From positions 12,775,700 to 12,839,699 of the forward strand of contig OW285191.1 of assembly GCA_935421135.1 (NCBI GenBank): a DNA stretch of 64,000 nt, read 5' to 3'. Source of the stretch: Bugulina stolonifera (taxonomy: Eukaryota; Bryozoa; Gymnolaemata; Cheilostomatida; Bugulidae). The stretch's first letter is position 1. Every line of letters starts with the position of its first letter. Below are positions 33,818 through 45,610 of this stretch, one piece after another. Under the pieces are notes generated by a model. That model searched no databases and was not told the DNA's origin. It was given only the letters and a program-made list of their open reading frames with translations. Made by a program: the position numbers and the translations under genes.

Positions 33818-36800
33818 ATGGAGCGACGACAACCAAACGAATGAAAATAACAGTTACTGTTACACCGGTTGGTGATGGGCCACATCTGCCCATCACCGGT
33901 GTTTCCGTAACAATGCTTGGAGGTAAGAGAAAACATGTCATATCCTATTGCAACCATCTATTATTTGCACAACTTCACACTGACATGTAGGCTACATTTG
34001 TAACCATCACAAGAGCAGTTATTTACTGCTAAAACCATTTTGTATTCACCTGCATAACCATGTACACTTACATGTATATAACTCTGTAGTGTAAAATGGA
34101 CTGTGGCTATAAGCAAGTTATTTACAACAACTAAAGATATTTCATGTTTTCCTATACACCTGTCACTAGATGTAGTGTATGTAACTTGTTAGTTTGTACT
34201 TTAGATGGAGCGACAACCAAACGGATCACAATAACCGTTACTGTTACACCGGTTGGTGATGGGCCACATCTGCCCATCACCGGTGTTTCCATAACCATGT
34301 TTGGAGGTAAGGGAAAACATGTCATATCCTATTGCAACTATCTATTATTTGCACAACTTCACACTGACATGTAGGCTACATTTGTAATCATCACAAGAGC
34401 AGTTATTTACTGCTAAAACCATTTTATATCCACCTGCATAACCATGTACACTTACATGTATATAACTCTGTAGTGTAATATGGACTGTGGCTATAAGCAA
34501 GTTATTTACAACAACTAAAGATATTTCATGTTTTCCTATACACCTGTCACTAGATGTAGTGTATGTAACTTGTTAGTTTGTACTTTAGATGGAGCGACGA
34601 CAACCAAACGAATGACCATAACAGTTACTGTTACACCGGTTGGTGATGGGCCACATCTGTCCATCACCAGTGCTTCTGTAACAATGTTTGGAGGAGGTAA
34701 GGGACAACATGTCATGTCCTATTGTAATTATCTATTATTTACACAGCTTCACACAGGCATGTACATTTGTACTGATCACAAGAGCAGTTATTTACTGTTA
34801 AAGCCATTTCATATTCACCTGCATGACCATAAACGCTTACATGCATATAACTCTGCAGTGTAATTTGGACTGTGGCTATAAGCAAGTTATTTACAACAAC
34901 TAAAGATATTTCATGTTTTCCTATACACCTGTCACTAGATGTAGTGTATGTAACTTGTTAGTTTGTACTTTAGATGGAGCGACAACCAAACGGATCACAA
35001 TAACCGTTACTGTTACACCGGTTGGTGATGGGCCACATCTGCCCATCACCGGTGTTTCCATAACCATGTTTGGAGGTAAGGGAAAACATGTCATATCCTA
35101 TTGCAACTATCTACTATTTGCACAACTTCACACTGACATGTAGGCTACATTTGTAATCATCACAAGAGCAGTTATTTACTGCTAAAACCATTTTGTATTC
35201 ACCTGCCTAACCATGTACACTTACATGTATATAACTCTGTAGTGTAATATGGACTGTGGCTATAAGCATTTTATTTACAACAACTAAAGATATTTTATGT
35301 TTTCCTATACACCTGTCACTAGATGTAGTGTATGTAACTTGTTAGTTTGTACTTTAGATGGAGCGACAACCAAACGGATCACAATAACCGTTACTGTTAC
35401 ACCGGTTGGTGATGGGCCAGATCTGCCCATCACCGGTGTTTCCATAACCATGTTTGGAGGTAAGGGAAAACATGTCATATCCTATTGCAACTATCTATTA
35501 TTTGCACAACTTCACACTGACATGTAGGCTACATTTGTAACCATCACAAGAGCAGTTATTTACTGCTAAAACCATTTTGTATTCACCTGCATAACCATGT
35601 ACACTTACATGTATATAACTCTGTAGTGTAATATGGACTGTGGCTATAAGCAAGTTATTTACAACAACTAAAGATATTTCATGTTTTCCTATACACCTGT
35701 CACTAGATGTAGTGTATGTAACTTGTTAGTTTGTACTTTAGATGGAGCGACAACCAAACGGATCACAATAACCGTTACTGTTACACCGGTTGGTGATGGG
35801 CCACATCTGCCCATCACCGGTGTTTCTGTAACAATGTTTGGAGGAGGTAAGGGACAACATGTCATGTCCTATTGTAATTATCTATTATTTACACAGCTTC
35901 ACACAGGCATGTACATTTGTACTAATCACAAGAGCAGTTATTTACTGTTAAAGCCATTTCATATTCACCTGCATGACCATAAACGTTTATACATGCATAT
36001 AACTTTGCAGTGTAATGTGGTAGCTTGAATTTCAGACAAGAAAACATCAACTACCACTGCTCCCTCTTCTGTTCCACCTCTAATCAGAAGTATGAAAATT
36101 TGATGTCTTCCTAAATGCATGCATTATCACTTTATGTAGCCTGTTAGATGGAGCGACGACAACCAAACGAATGACCATAACAGTTACTGTTACACCGGTT
36201 GGTGATGGGCCACATCTGCCCATCACCGGTGTTTCTGTAACAACGTTTGGAGGAGGTAAGGGACAACATGTCATGTCCTATGGTAATTAACTATTATTTA
36301 CACAGCTTCACACAGGCATGTACATTTGTACTAATCACAAGAGCAGTTATTTACTGTTAAAGCCATTTCATATTCACCTGCATGACCATAAACGCTTACA
36401 TGCATATAACTCTGCAGTGTAATTTGGACTGTGGCTACAAGCAAGTTATTTACAACAACTAAAGATATTTCATGTTTTCCTATACACCTGTCACTAGATG
36501 TAGTGTATGTAACTTGTTAGTTTGTACTTTAGATGGAGCGACAACCAAACGGATCACAATAAACGTTACTGTTACACCGGTTGGTGATGGGCCACATCTG
36601 CCCATCACCGGTGTTTCCATAACCATGTTTGGAGGTAAGGGAAAACATGTCATATCCTATTGCAACTATCTATTATTTGCACAACTTCACACTGACATGT
36701 AGGCTACATTTGTAATCATCACAAGAGCAGTTATTTACTGCTAAAACCATTTTGTATTCACCTGCATAACCATGTACACTTACATGTATATAACTCTGTA

Positions 36801-39800
36801 GTGTAATATGGACTGTGGCTATAAGCAAGTTATTTACAACAACTAAAGATATTTCATGTTTTCCTATACACCTGTCACTAGATGTAGTGTATGTAACTTG
36901 TTAGTTTGTACTTTAGATGGAGCGACAACCAAACGGATCACAATAACCGTTACTGTTACACCGGTTGGTGATGGGCCACATCTGCCCATCACCGGTGTTT
37001 CCATAACCATGTTTGGAGGTAAGGGAAAACATGTCATATCCTATTGCAACTATCTATTATTTGCACAACTTCACACTGACATGTAGGCTACATTTGTAAC
37101 CATCACAAGAGCAGTTATTTACTGCTAAAACCATTTTGTATTCACCTGCATAACCATGTACACTTACATGTATATAACTCTGTAGTGTAATATGGACTGT
37201 GGCTATAAGCAAGTTATTTACAACAACTAAAGATATTTCATGTTTTCCTATACACCTGTCACTAGATGTAGTGTATGTAACTTGTTAGTTTGTACTTTAG
37301 ATGGAGCGACAACCAAACGGATCACAATAACCGTTACTGTTACACCGGTTGGTGATGGGCCACATCTGCCCATCACCGGTGTTTCCATAACCATGTTTGG
37401 AGGTAAGGGAAAACATGTCATATCCTATTGCAACTATCTATTATTTGCACAACTTCACACTGACATGTAGGCTACATTTGTAACCATCACAAGAGCAGTT
37501 ATTTACTGCTAAAACCATTTTGTATTCACCTGCATAACCATGTACACTTACATGTATATAACTCTGTAGTGTAATATGGACTGTGGCTATAAGCAAGTTA
37601 CAGTGCTGTGCATAATTCAGGAGTCACATTAAAAATTTCGCAATTGTTTTCATATACATGCATTTTTCTTATGAATTTATGTAAAGTGGTATGTAAACCT
37701 ATACATTTTTGAAATCCTTGCTTTGTAAGCAACATGAATATGCCTGTCATTTTACTGTCTGTTTAAAAATAACAACTTTTTTTGCCATCATAGGTAGCAG
37801 AGTCAGCCACATTGAAAAATCCCAGTTGTGTTAAAAGTTGCTAGGGCCCAACGAACTACACTTGTCTTGTTTACAAAGTACTGTAAACACAATTTTTTGA
37901 ACAGCACACTCTTGAGTAACATATGGTGGCCCTGAAAAGGCCGTTGGGTTTGATCTTTGTGGTCAATACTTGGTTTGCCACCCTTTGTTTGCAATCACCA
38001 TCTGGCAGCGTCTTGGAAGGGGCTCCACAAGTTTCTGAAGTTCTTCAGTTGGTATTACTCGAAACCATGCTGCTATTACCGCTTCAGTTAGCTCTCTTTT
38101 GGTCTTTGGCTTGTTCTTGGCAATGATGTTGCTAATTCTCTGCCACACAGGTTCTCTATTGGGTTGATATCAGGCGACTGCGCTGGCCACTGCATTCGTT
38201 CAATCTCCTTGTTTCTGTACCATTCTTGGACTATCTTTGTTCTGTGGCAAGGTGCATTATCGTCTTGAAAGATCCATTTGTTTGGGCCAAACAAGTCCCT
38301 TCCACTTGGTATCAGCTTCCTTTCAAGCACATCAATGTATTTTGTACCATTCATCATGCCTTGCACTACCTCCAATCGTCCAACTCCATTGGCAGCCATG
38401 CACCCCCAAACCATAATTGAGGTAGGGTGTTTAATAGTTGGAGAGATGCAGTATGGTTTGTACTCTTTTGAAGGTGATCTTCTGACATAGTTGTTGCCAC
38501 CATGGTTGTTTATGGTAAATGTTAATTCATCGCTGAATATTACGGTTTTCCATTTGTCAACAGACCATTTAACATGCTGACGTGCCCACCTCAGACGAGC
38601 CTTTCTCTGGCGTTCTGTCAGCAAAGGTTTTTTTCTTGCCTTGCACCCTCTCAAGTTGTTCTGCAACAGTGGTCTCCGTATGGTTGATGAAGATAACACA
38701 GCACCAGTGCCTTTCTTGAGATCCCTAGCAAGTTCTACAGAGGTTAGTCTCCTGTTTGCCAAAGACAGTCTCACAAGTGTTCGGTCCTCTCTAACTGCGC
38801 TCTTACGTGTCCTGTCGGGTCGACTCTTGCATTCGGTCTTTCCTGTCTCATTCCACCTCTTCATCACTCATTGAACACCCTTCAATGAGCAACCTGCTTT
38901 CTGAGCTATAAATCTCTGAGAATTGCCTTCTTGATGAAGAAAAAGTATCACTCCCCGAGTTTCTGCATTAATTTGTTAGCCTCCCATGGTCACCACTAAA
39001 ATACTGATGAAAGTGCTCTAAACAGCCTCCAAAAAGTGAACATTGTGTTATGACATTGTGCAAAATATAATGTCTGACACTATGCAACTTCACTGTGTGA
39101 GTTTCAAGATGTGGCATAATCAGTGATAGCCATCCCAAAATTGGGCAATTTAAAATGGGGCTTTCGAGATTTTGTAGAATTATGACTCGATGAAAGTCTT
39201 TATGGGATCACATGGTCAGTTACTGTCAGATTTTATTAAAATCAGTCTTAAAAGAAAGCTGAGAGATTTATCTTTTGTTTGATATATGAAATGCAAAAGT
39301 TTGAAGCAAGCTCATACAGAATAATGAGGCTCAAACCTTAAATATCGAAAAATTTGCTGGCGACTCCTGAATTATGCACAGCACTGTATTTACAACAACT
39401 AAAGATATTTCATGTTTTCCTATACACCTGTCACTAGATGTAGTGTATGTAACTTGTTAGTTTGTACTTTAGATGGAGCGACAACCAAACGGATCACAAT
39501 AACCGTTACTGTTACACCGGTTGGTGATGGGCCACATCTGCCCATCACCGGTGTTTCCATAACCATGTTTGGAGGTAAGGGAAAACATGTCATATCCTAT
39601 TGCAACTATCTATTATTTGCACAACTTCACACTGACATGTAGGCTACATTTGTAATCATCACAAGAGCAGTCATTTACTGCTAAAACCATTTTGTATTCA
39701 CCTGCATAACCATGTACACTTACATGTATATAACTCTGTAGTGTAATATGGACTGTGGCTATAAGCAAGTTATTTACAACAACTAAACATATTTCATGTT

Positions 39801-42800
39801 TTCCTATACACCTGTCACTAGATGTAGTGTATGTAACTTGTTAGTTTGTACTTTAGATGGAGCGACAACCAAACGGATCACAATAACCGTTACTGTTACA
39901 CCGGTTGGTGATGGGCCACATCTGCCCATCACCGGTGTTTCTGTAACAATGTTTGGAGGAGGTAAGGGACAACATGTCATGTCCTTTTGTAATTATCTAT
40001 TATTTACACAGCTTCACACAGGCATGTACATTTGTACTAATCACAAGAGCAGTTATTTACTGTTAAAGCCATTTCATATTCACCTGCATGACCATAAACG
40101 TTTATACATGCATATAACTTTGCAGTGTAATGTGGTAGCTTGAATTTCAGACAAGAAAACATCAACTACCACTGCTCCCTCTTCTGTTCCACCTCTAATC
40201 AGAAGTATGAAAATTTGATGTCTTCCTAAATGCATGCATTATCACTTTATGTAGCCTGTTAGATGGAGCGACGACAACCAAACGAATGACCATAACAGTT
40301 ACTGTTACACCGGTTGGTGATGGGCCACATCTGCCCATCACCGGTGTTTCTGTAACAACGTTTGGAGGAGGTAAGGGACAACATGTCATGTCCTATGGTA
40401 ATTAACTATTATTTACACAGCTTCACACAGGCATGTACATTTGTACTAATCACAAGAGCAGTTATTTACTGTTAAAGCCATTTCATATTCACCTGCATGA
40501 CCATAAACGCTTACATGCATATAACTCTGCAGTGTAATTTGGACTGTGGCTACAAGCAAGTTATTTACAACAACTAAAGATATTTCATGTTTTCCTATAC
40601 ACCTGTCACTAGATGTAGTGTATGTAACTTGTTAGTTTGTACTTTAGATGGAGCGACAACCAAACGGATCACAATAAACGTTACTGTTACACCGGTTGGT
40701 GATGGGCCACATCTGCCCATCACCGGTGTTTCCATAACCATGTTTGGAGGTAAGGGAAAACATGTCATATCCTATTGCAACTATCTATTATTTGCACAAC
40801 TTCACACTGACATGTAGGCTACATTTGTAATCATCACAAGAGCAGTTATTTACTGCTAAAACCATTTTGTATTCACCTGCATAACCATGTACACTTACAT
40901 GTATATAACTCTGTAGTGTAATATGGACTGTGGCTATAAGCAAGTTATTTACAACAACTAAAGATATTTCATGTTTTCCTATACACCTGTCACTAGATGT
41001 AGTGTATGTAACTTGTTAGTTTGTACTTTAGATGGAGCGACGACAACCAAACGAATGACCATAACAGTTACTGTTACACCGGTTGGTGATGGGCCATATC
41101 TGCCCATCACCGGTGCTTCTGTAACAATGTTTGGAGGAGGTAAGGGACAACATGTCATGTCCTATTGTAATTATCTATTATTTACACAGCTTCACACAGG
41201 CATGTACATTTGTACTGATCACAAGAGCAGTTATTTACTGTTAAAGCCATTTCACATTCACCTGCATGACCATGAACGCTTACATGCATATAACTCTGCA
41301 GTGTAATTTGGACTGTGGCTATAAGCAAGTTATTTACAACAACTAAAGATATTTCATGTTTTCCTATACACCTGTCACTAGATGTAGTGTATGTAACTTG
41401 TTAGTTTGTACTTTAGATGGAGCGACAACCGAACGGATCACAATAACCGTTACTGTTACACCGGTTGGTGATGGGCCACATCTGCCCATCACCGGTGCTT
41501 CTGTAACAATGTTTGGAGGAGGTAAGGGACAACATGTCATGTCCTATTGTAATTATCTATTATTTACACAGCTTCACACAGGCATGTACATTTGTACTGA
41601 TCACAAGAGCAGTTATTTACTGTTAAAGCCATTTCATATTCACCTGCATGACCATAAACGCTTACATGCATATAACTCTGTAGTGTAATTTGGACTGTGG
41701 CTATAAGCAAGTTATTTACAACAACTAAAGATATTTCATGTTTTCCTGTACACCTGTCACTAGATGTAGTGTATGTAACTTGTTAGTTTGTACTTTAGAT
41801 GGAGCGACAACCAAACGGATCACAATAACCGTTACTGTTACACCGGTTGGTGATGGGTCACATCTGCCCATCACCGGTGTTTCCATAACCATGTTTGGAG
41901 GTAAGGGAAAACATATCATATCCTATTGCAACTATCTACTATTTGCACAACTTCACACTGACATGTAGGCTACATTTGTAATCATCACAAGAGCAGTTAT
42001 TTACTGCTAAAACCATTTTGTATTCACCTGCATAACCATGTACACTTACATGTATATAACTCTGTAGTGTAATATGGACTGTGGCTATAAGCATTTTATT
42101 TACAACAACTAAAGATATTTCATGTTTTCCTATACACCTGTCACTAGATGTAGTGTATGTAACTTGTTAGTTTGTACTTTAGATGGAGCGACAACCAAAC
42201 GGATCACAATAACCGTTACTGTTACACCGGTTGGTGATGGGCCACATCTGCCCATCACCGGTGTTTCCATAACCATGTTTGGAGGTAAGGGAAAACATGT
42301 CATATCCTATTGCAACTATCTACTATTTGCACAACTTCACACTGACATGTAGGCTACATTTGTAATCATCACAAGAGCAGTTATTTACTGCTAAAACCAT
42401 TTTATATTCACCTGCATAACCATGTACACTTACATGTATATAACTCTGTAGTGTAATATGGACTGTGGCTATAAGTAAGTTATTTACAACAACTAAAGAT
42501 ATTTCATGTTTTCCTATACACCTGTCACTAGATGTAGTGTATGTAACTTGTTAGTTTGTACTTTAGATGGAGCGACGACAACCAAACGAATGACCATAAC
42601 AGTTACTGTTACACCGGTTGGTGATGGGCCACATCTGCCCATCACCGGTGTTTCCGTAACAATGCTTGGAGGTAAGAGAAAACATGTCATATCCTATTGC
42701 AACTATCTATTATTTGCACAACTTCACACTGACATGTAGGCTACATTTGTAATCATCACAAGAGCAGTTATTTACTGCTAAAACCATTTTGTATTCACCT

Positions 42801-43058
42801 GCATAACCATGTACACTTACATGTATATAACTCTGTAGTGTAATATGGACTGTGGCTATAAGCAAGTTATTTACAACAACTAAAGATATTTCATGTTTTC
42901 CTATACACCTGTCACTAGATGTAGTGTATGTAACTTGTTAGTTTGTACTTTAGCTGGAGCGACGACAACCAAACGAATGACTATAACAGTTACTGTTACA
43001 CCGGTTGGTGATGGGTCACATCTGCCCATCACCGGTGTTTCCATAACAATGTTTGGAG
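33818..43058 (+). CDS. Thr/Val-rich repeated exon family B (20 copies)
   Basis: Exons start at 33818, 34205, 34589, 34974, 35358, 35742, 36148, 36533, 36917, 37301, 39473, 39857, 40263, 40648, 41032, 41417, 41799, 42183, 42567 and 42954. Lengths are 102, 105 or 108 bp, always a multiple of three, and all borders are phase 1, so any number can be spliced in frame. Each encodes 34-36 residues: a Gly-Ala-Thr-Thr start, a basic KR pair, alternating Thr/Val (ITVTVTPVG), then DGPHLPITG and a glycine-ended tail (MFGG or MLGG). All length differences are whole codons, and none of the 20 exons contains a stop, which supports coding under constraint. The pattern suggests a beta-rich or O-glycosylated extracellular repeat. 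First and last exons of the gene were not found. Reading frames that run from the intron into the exon (76-115 codons) are artefacts of intron read-through. Confidence 0.7.
36036..36089 (+). CDS. Small Thr/Pro-rich phase-1 exon within the array (copy 1)
   Basis: Acceptor TGAATTTCAG and donor GAA|GTATGA bracket 54 bp (18 codons, phase-1 borders) encoding KKTSTTTAPSSVPPLIR after a split Asp codon. It precedes the shortened-intron B exon at 36148. A second copy lies at 40151-40204 in the duplicated block, and a degenerate one at 33604-33643. Thr/Pro content fits a stalk-like segment between B repeats. Confidence 0.5.
37601..39386 (-). mobile_element. Tc1/mariner element inserted in the array
   Basis: Terminal inverted repeats begin CAGTGCTGTGCATAATTCAG and end with the complement; TA is duplicated at 37599-37600 and 39387-39388. 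Length 1786 bp is normal for Tc1 elements with one transposase gene. Insertion was into the intron part of an array unit (after AAGCAAGT), and the intron resumes with TATTTACAACAAC at the right. Confidence 0.93.
37963..38987 (-). pseudogene. Tc1-type transposase, disabled
   Basis: The longest open part (38867-38088) shows the helix-turn-helix remnant, then a DD34E nuclease: VIFSDE (Asp near residue 113 of this frame), QDDNAPCH (Asp near 203) and NPIENL (Glu near 238). Upstream, the start-proximal part from the ATG at 38987 has two in-frame stops, including one at the fourth codon. Near 38150 the frame shifts, and the C-terminal part continues in another frame to 37963. Three lesions mean the protein is not made. 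Confidence 0.9.
40151..40204 (+). CDS. Small Thr/Pro-rich phase-1 exon within the array (copy 2)
   Basis: Same as 36036-36089, displaced by 4115 bp as part of the duplicated block of units. Acceptor, donor and phase are conserved. Confidence 0.5.
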
Positions 43059-43115
43059 GTAAGGGAAAACATGTCATATCCTATTGCAACTATCTATAAT
43101 TTGCACAACTTCACA

Positions 43116-43654
43116 CTGACATGTAGGCATGAAGGAATCACATGCGCTCACTGCTGATTGGCTATATTGTTCAAAGCGGCCACCTTATTGGACACAAGAA
43201 AATAAAATGGAAGAGAATATTTTTCCTAGAGTCTGGTTTTAATCTTTTAATTTTGAAGTATGTAGAAGGCATCAACTACAAGAAAGTATATATTTAGGAT
43301 AATTAGATATTTTCGCACAAGATGGAACATAAATGAAGGCATTTCTCATAGTGCAACATGGTTATTACACTACATGAAAATGATGGATTTTTGAAAAGCT
43401 CCAGTGGCTCACCCTGCATAGCGGTTGGCTAATTACAACTGGGGCTGTAGCCTGTGGTTGGTGTTTAATCTATTACAATTATTTTATTTGGTGGTAAATA
43501 GTCTTAGTAGGTTTCGAGTTATTGCACTTTCTCTCAAGCAATAGTGTGCGCCCAGTGTGAATGTGCGCCCTAAGGCTAGATAAAATCAACACAGATCTGT
43601 GAACGCAGTTTAATCCCGTGATTTTCTTACGTTTTGAGTACGGGGAGTTTATGA
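43116..43654. other. Non-coding stretch after the array
   Basis: The array stops abruptly after unit 20 at about 43115. No further B, A or Thr/Pro exon is seen before the hAT element at 43663. Confidence 0.4.
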
Positions 43655-43831
43655 TGAAATATTAGTACTGGGTGGTGTTTCGGTGTCATTCAGTTTTTTC
43701 AGTTTTTTTTCATTCGGTTCATAAACCGCCAAAATCTAAAACGTGAACCGACACCGAATGCGGCGGTGCGGTTTTATTCGGTTTTAAAAGTCAAACCGCG
43801 CCTGGCCTCTTAGCGCACTTACTTTCAATAA

Positions 43832-44465
43832 TGGCTGGCGTTGAAAACACGTGAACTCATGTTATGCTTTTTTCAATCCTTATAATTCGATGCCATCCTT
43901 GGAATTTAGACTTAGCTGCAGCCATAATATTATCACCCAGTAGTTATTTATTGTAGTTTCACTCCTTTATAGCAGTTACAATTGCATATTATTATAAATA
44001 ATAAATATTTACTAATTGTTAACTAGTAAACTAAATGAAAATGGCTGCCACTTTAGTGCTTCTTTTAATCCTTATAATTTGATGCCATCCTTGGAATACA
44101 GACTTAGCTGCAGCCATCAATGTCACCCAGTAAGGGTTTACTGTAGTTTTCATTTGATTCTAGTAGTCAAACTTGCATATTGTTATAAATAATTAATATT
44201 TATTGCAAATTATTGAAAAAAATAAAAATGGCGGTCATTTCCGGTAATGGCTGAAACTCCGAACACGTGAATTTATGTTATGCATTTTTCAATCTTTATA
44301 ATTCGATGTCATCCTTTGAATAAATACTTAGCTACAGCCAACGTTGTCGCCCAGAAATGATTTACTTTAGTTTCACTAAATTCCAGTTGTTATACCCTCA
44401 TATTATTATAGATGATTGGCATTTAATAATTGCAATTTATTAGACAAAATTAAAAATGGCCGCCA
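43832..44465 (+). repeat. Three tandem copies of a ~210-bp repeat in the hAT element
   Basis: Three copies share TCCTTATAATT(C/T)GATGCCATCC or a near variant (CAATCTTTATAATTCG in copy 3), ACTTAGCTGCAGCCA (TAGCTACAGCCA in copy 3), CACCCAGTA or GCCCAGAAA, and an AAAATGGC(T/G/C)G(C/G) end. Divergence among copies is considerable, so the array is old. Confidence 0.7.
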
Positions 44466-44689
44466 TTACAGCTTAAAAGCAGGGTGTGACCATAGAGGTA
44501 GGATAGAGCCAGTACTATATAGAAAGCCAGTGAAGCCGTAAGGACCCACTTTTTTGCTTTAGACAAAGTTCCGGTTTGCACTTTTGCACGTGAATGTAAT
44601 TAGTTATGCCAAAGTTTTGTGCAGTAATAACTCACCCAGGACTCGTGACAAGTCATTTCACACGTAAGCTATTACTTCACAGTTTAAAA

Positions 44690-45490
44690 TTTATTAGCTG
44701 ATGCTATGGTTTGCCATCCCCTGACGTCCCAAACGTATATTTTTTGATTTTTTTGAAATAATAATAATTACATTACTATGAACTACTACCACCACTCCTG
44801 TTATTGCAACTAATAAATAATAATTATAATAATTAATTTGTGGTACTATTGGTAGTATGCATAGCATGTTGTTAAGCTGGTTTAAGTTTTTTTCGGTCTC
44901 GGATTAGAACAACTAACCTGGGAGACTCAAAGCTTTTCTTAGTATTCTGGCCGGCCCTAAAGGTTTTCTGTTATTAATTTTAAATTTATAATTATAATAA
45001 TAATAATTATTATTATATTATATATTATAATATATAATATTATAATCATAATAATAATATTATAATATATTATTGTTATAACTATTATTTGTTATAATTA
45101 TTATTAAACAATTTTATAAAAAAAAAGGAAAATGAAATGACAATAGCGTTGTTCACATTATTATTATTGTTTTTTTATAGTATTTGTAGTAGTGGTAGAT
45201 GTAATTGCTAGCTAGTGATGATCTAAATAGAGAGGTTGGAATTATTAAACTACTATCACCACCAACTACCAAAACAACCAGTAATAGTGGGAAACAATTT
45301 TAATAGTAGTTGACAAAAGGACTTGTGAAACTTTCAGGCATGCACTTGTTTTTATTTGGTTATAAAAAGCAAGACATAATATGTTAGCATCATAAATCAT
45401 ACTGATAATATTATAGATATTCATTCTTGTTGTTCATTATCAAGAATATGTTTAGCGTCATTCTCATGTTATGCGCTGTTGTAAATAAAT
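44690..45490 (-). repeat. Dispersed repeat V, copy 2
   Basis: Opposite-orientation partner of 23270-23965. It contains a long AT-only tract of ATT/AAT repeats (about 44985-45110). Confidence 0.7.
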
Positions 45491-45610
45491 TTATAGGCCC
45501 TATATACATTGCCACAGTAATTATCTTATTATTGTATTATAATGTGTGCTGATGTATGATATTACGTTGAAATAATTGTGTAATAACTTTATTAACGCCT
45601 TTCCTTTTCA

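Larger units (their letters stand above)
33700..43115 (+). repeat. Tandem array of ~384-bp exon-intron units
   Basis: Twenty direct copies, period 382-395 bp. Each copy has the same intron 3' end (ATTTCATGTTTTCCTATACA to TTTGTACTTTAG), an exon of 102-108 bp, a GTAAG donor and an intron of about 275 bp. Sequence identity between many copies looks close to complete (units starting at 36856 and 37240, for example). Two sub-types differ in the intron (TTTGCACAACTTCACACTGAC or TTTACACAGCTTCACACAGGC). Units 5-8 (35297-36850) recur as units 11-14 (39412-40965) at an offset of exactly 4115 bp, indicating a block duplication. A Tc1 element sits between units 10 and 11. Confidence 0.97.

Noticed and set aside
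37923..38874. Plus-strand frames within the Tc1 element
   Set aside because: Antisense to the transposase pseudogene on the minus strand.
33757..43099. About twenty open frames of 68-115 codons beginning MFSYTPV in each array unit, read as small proteins
   Set aside because: They start in the intron, cross a consensus acceptor (TTTGTACTTTAG) and run past the GTAAG donor. Only the exon part keeps length in multiples of three; the downstream part varies.
33700..43115. CRISPR or bacterial repeat array
   Set aside because: Units are ~384 bp direct repeats with splice sites and no short repeat/spacer pattern; the context is eukaryotic.
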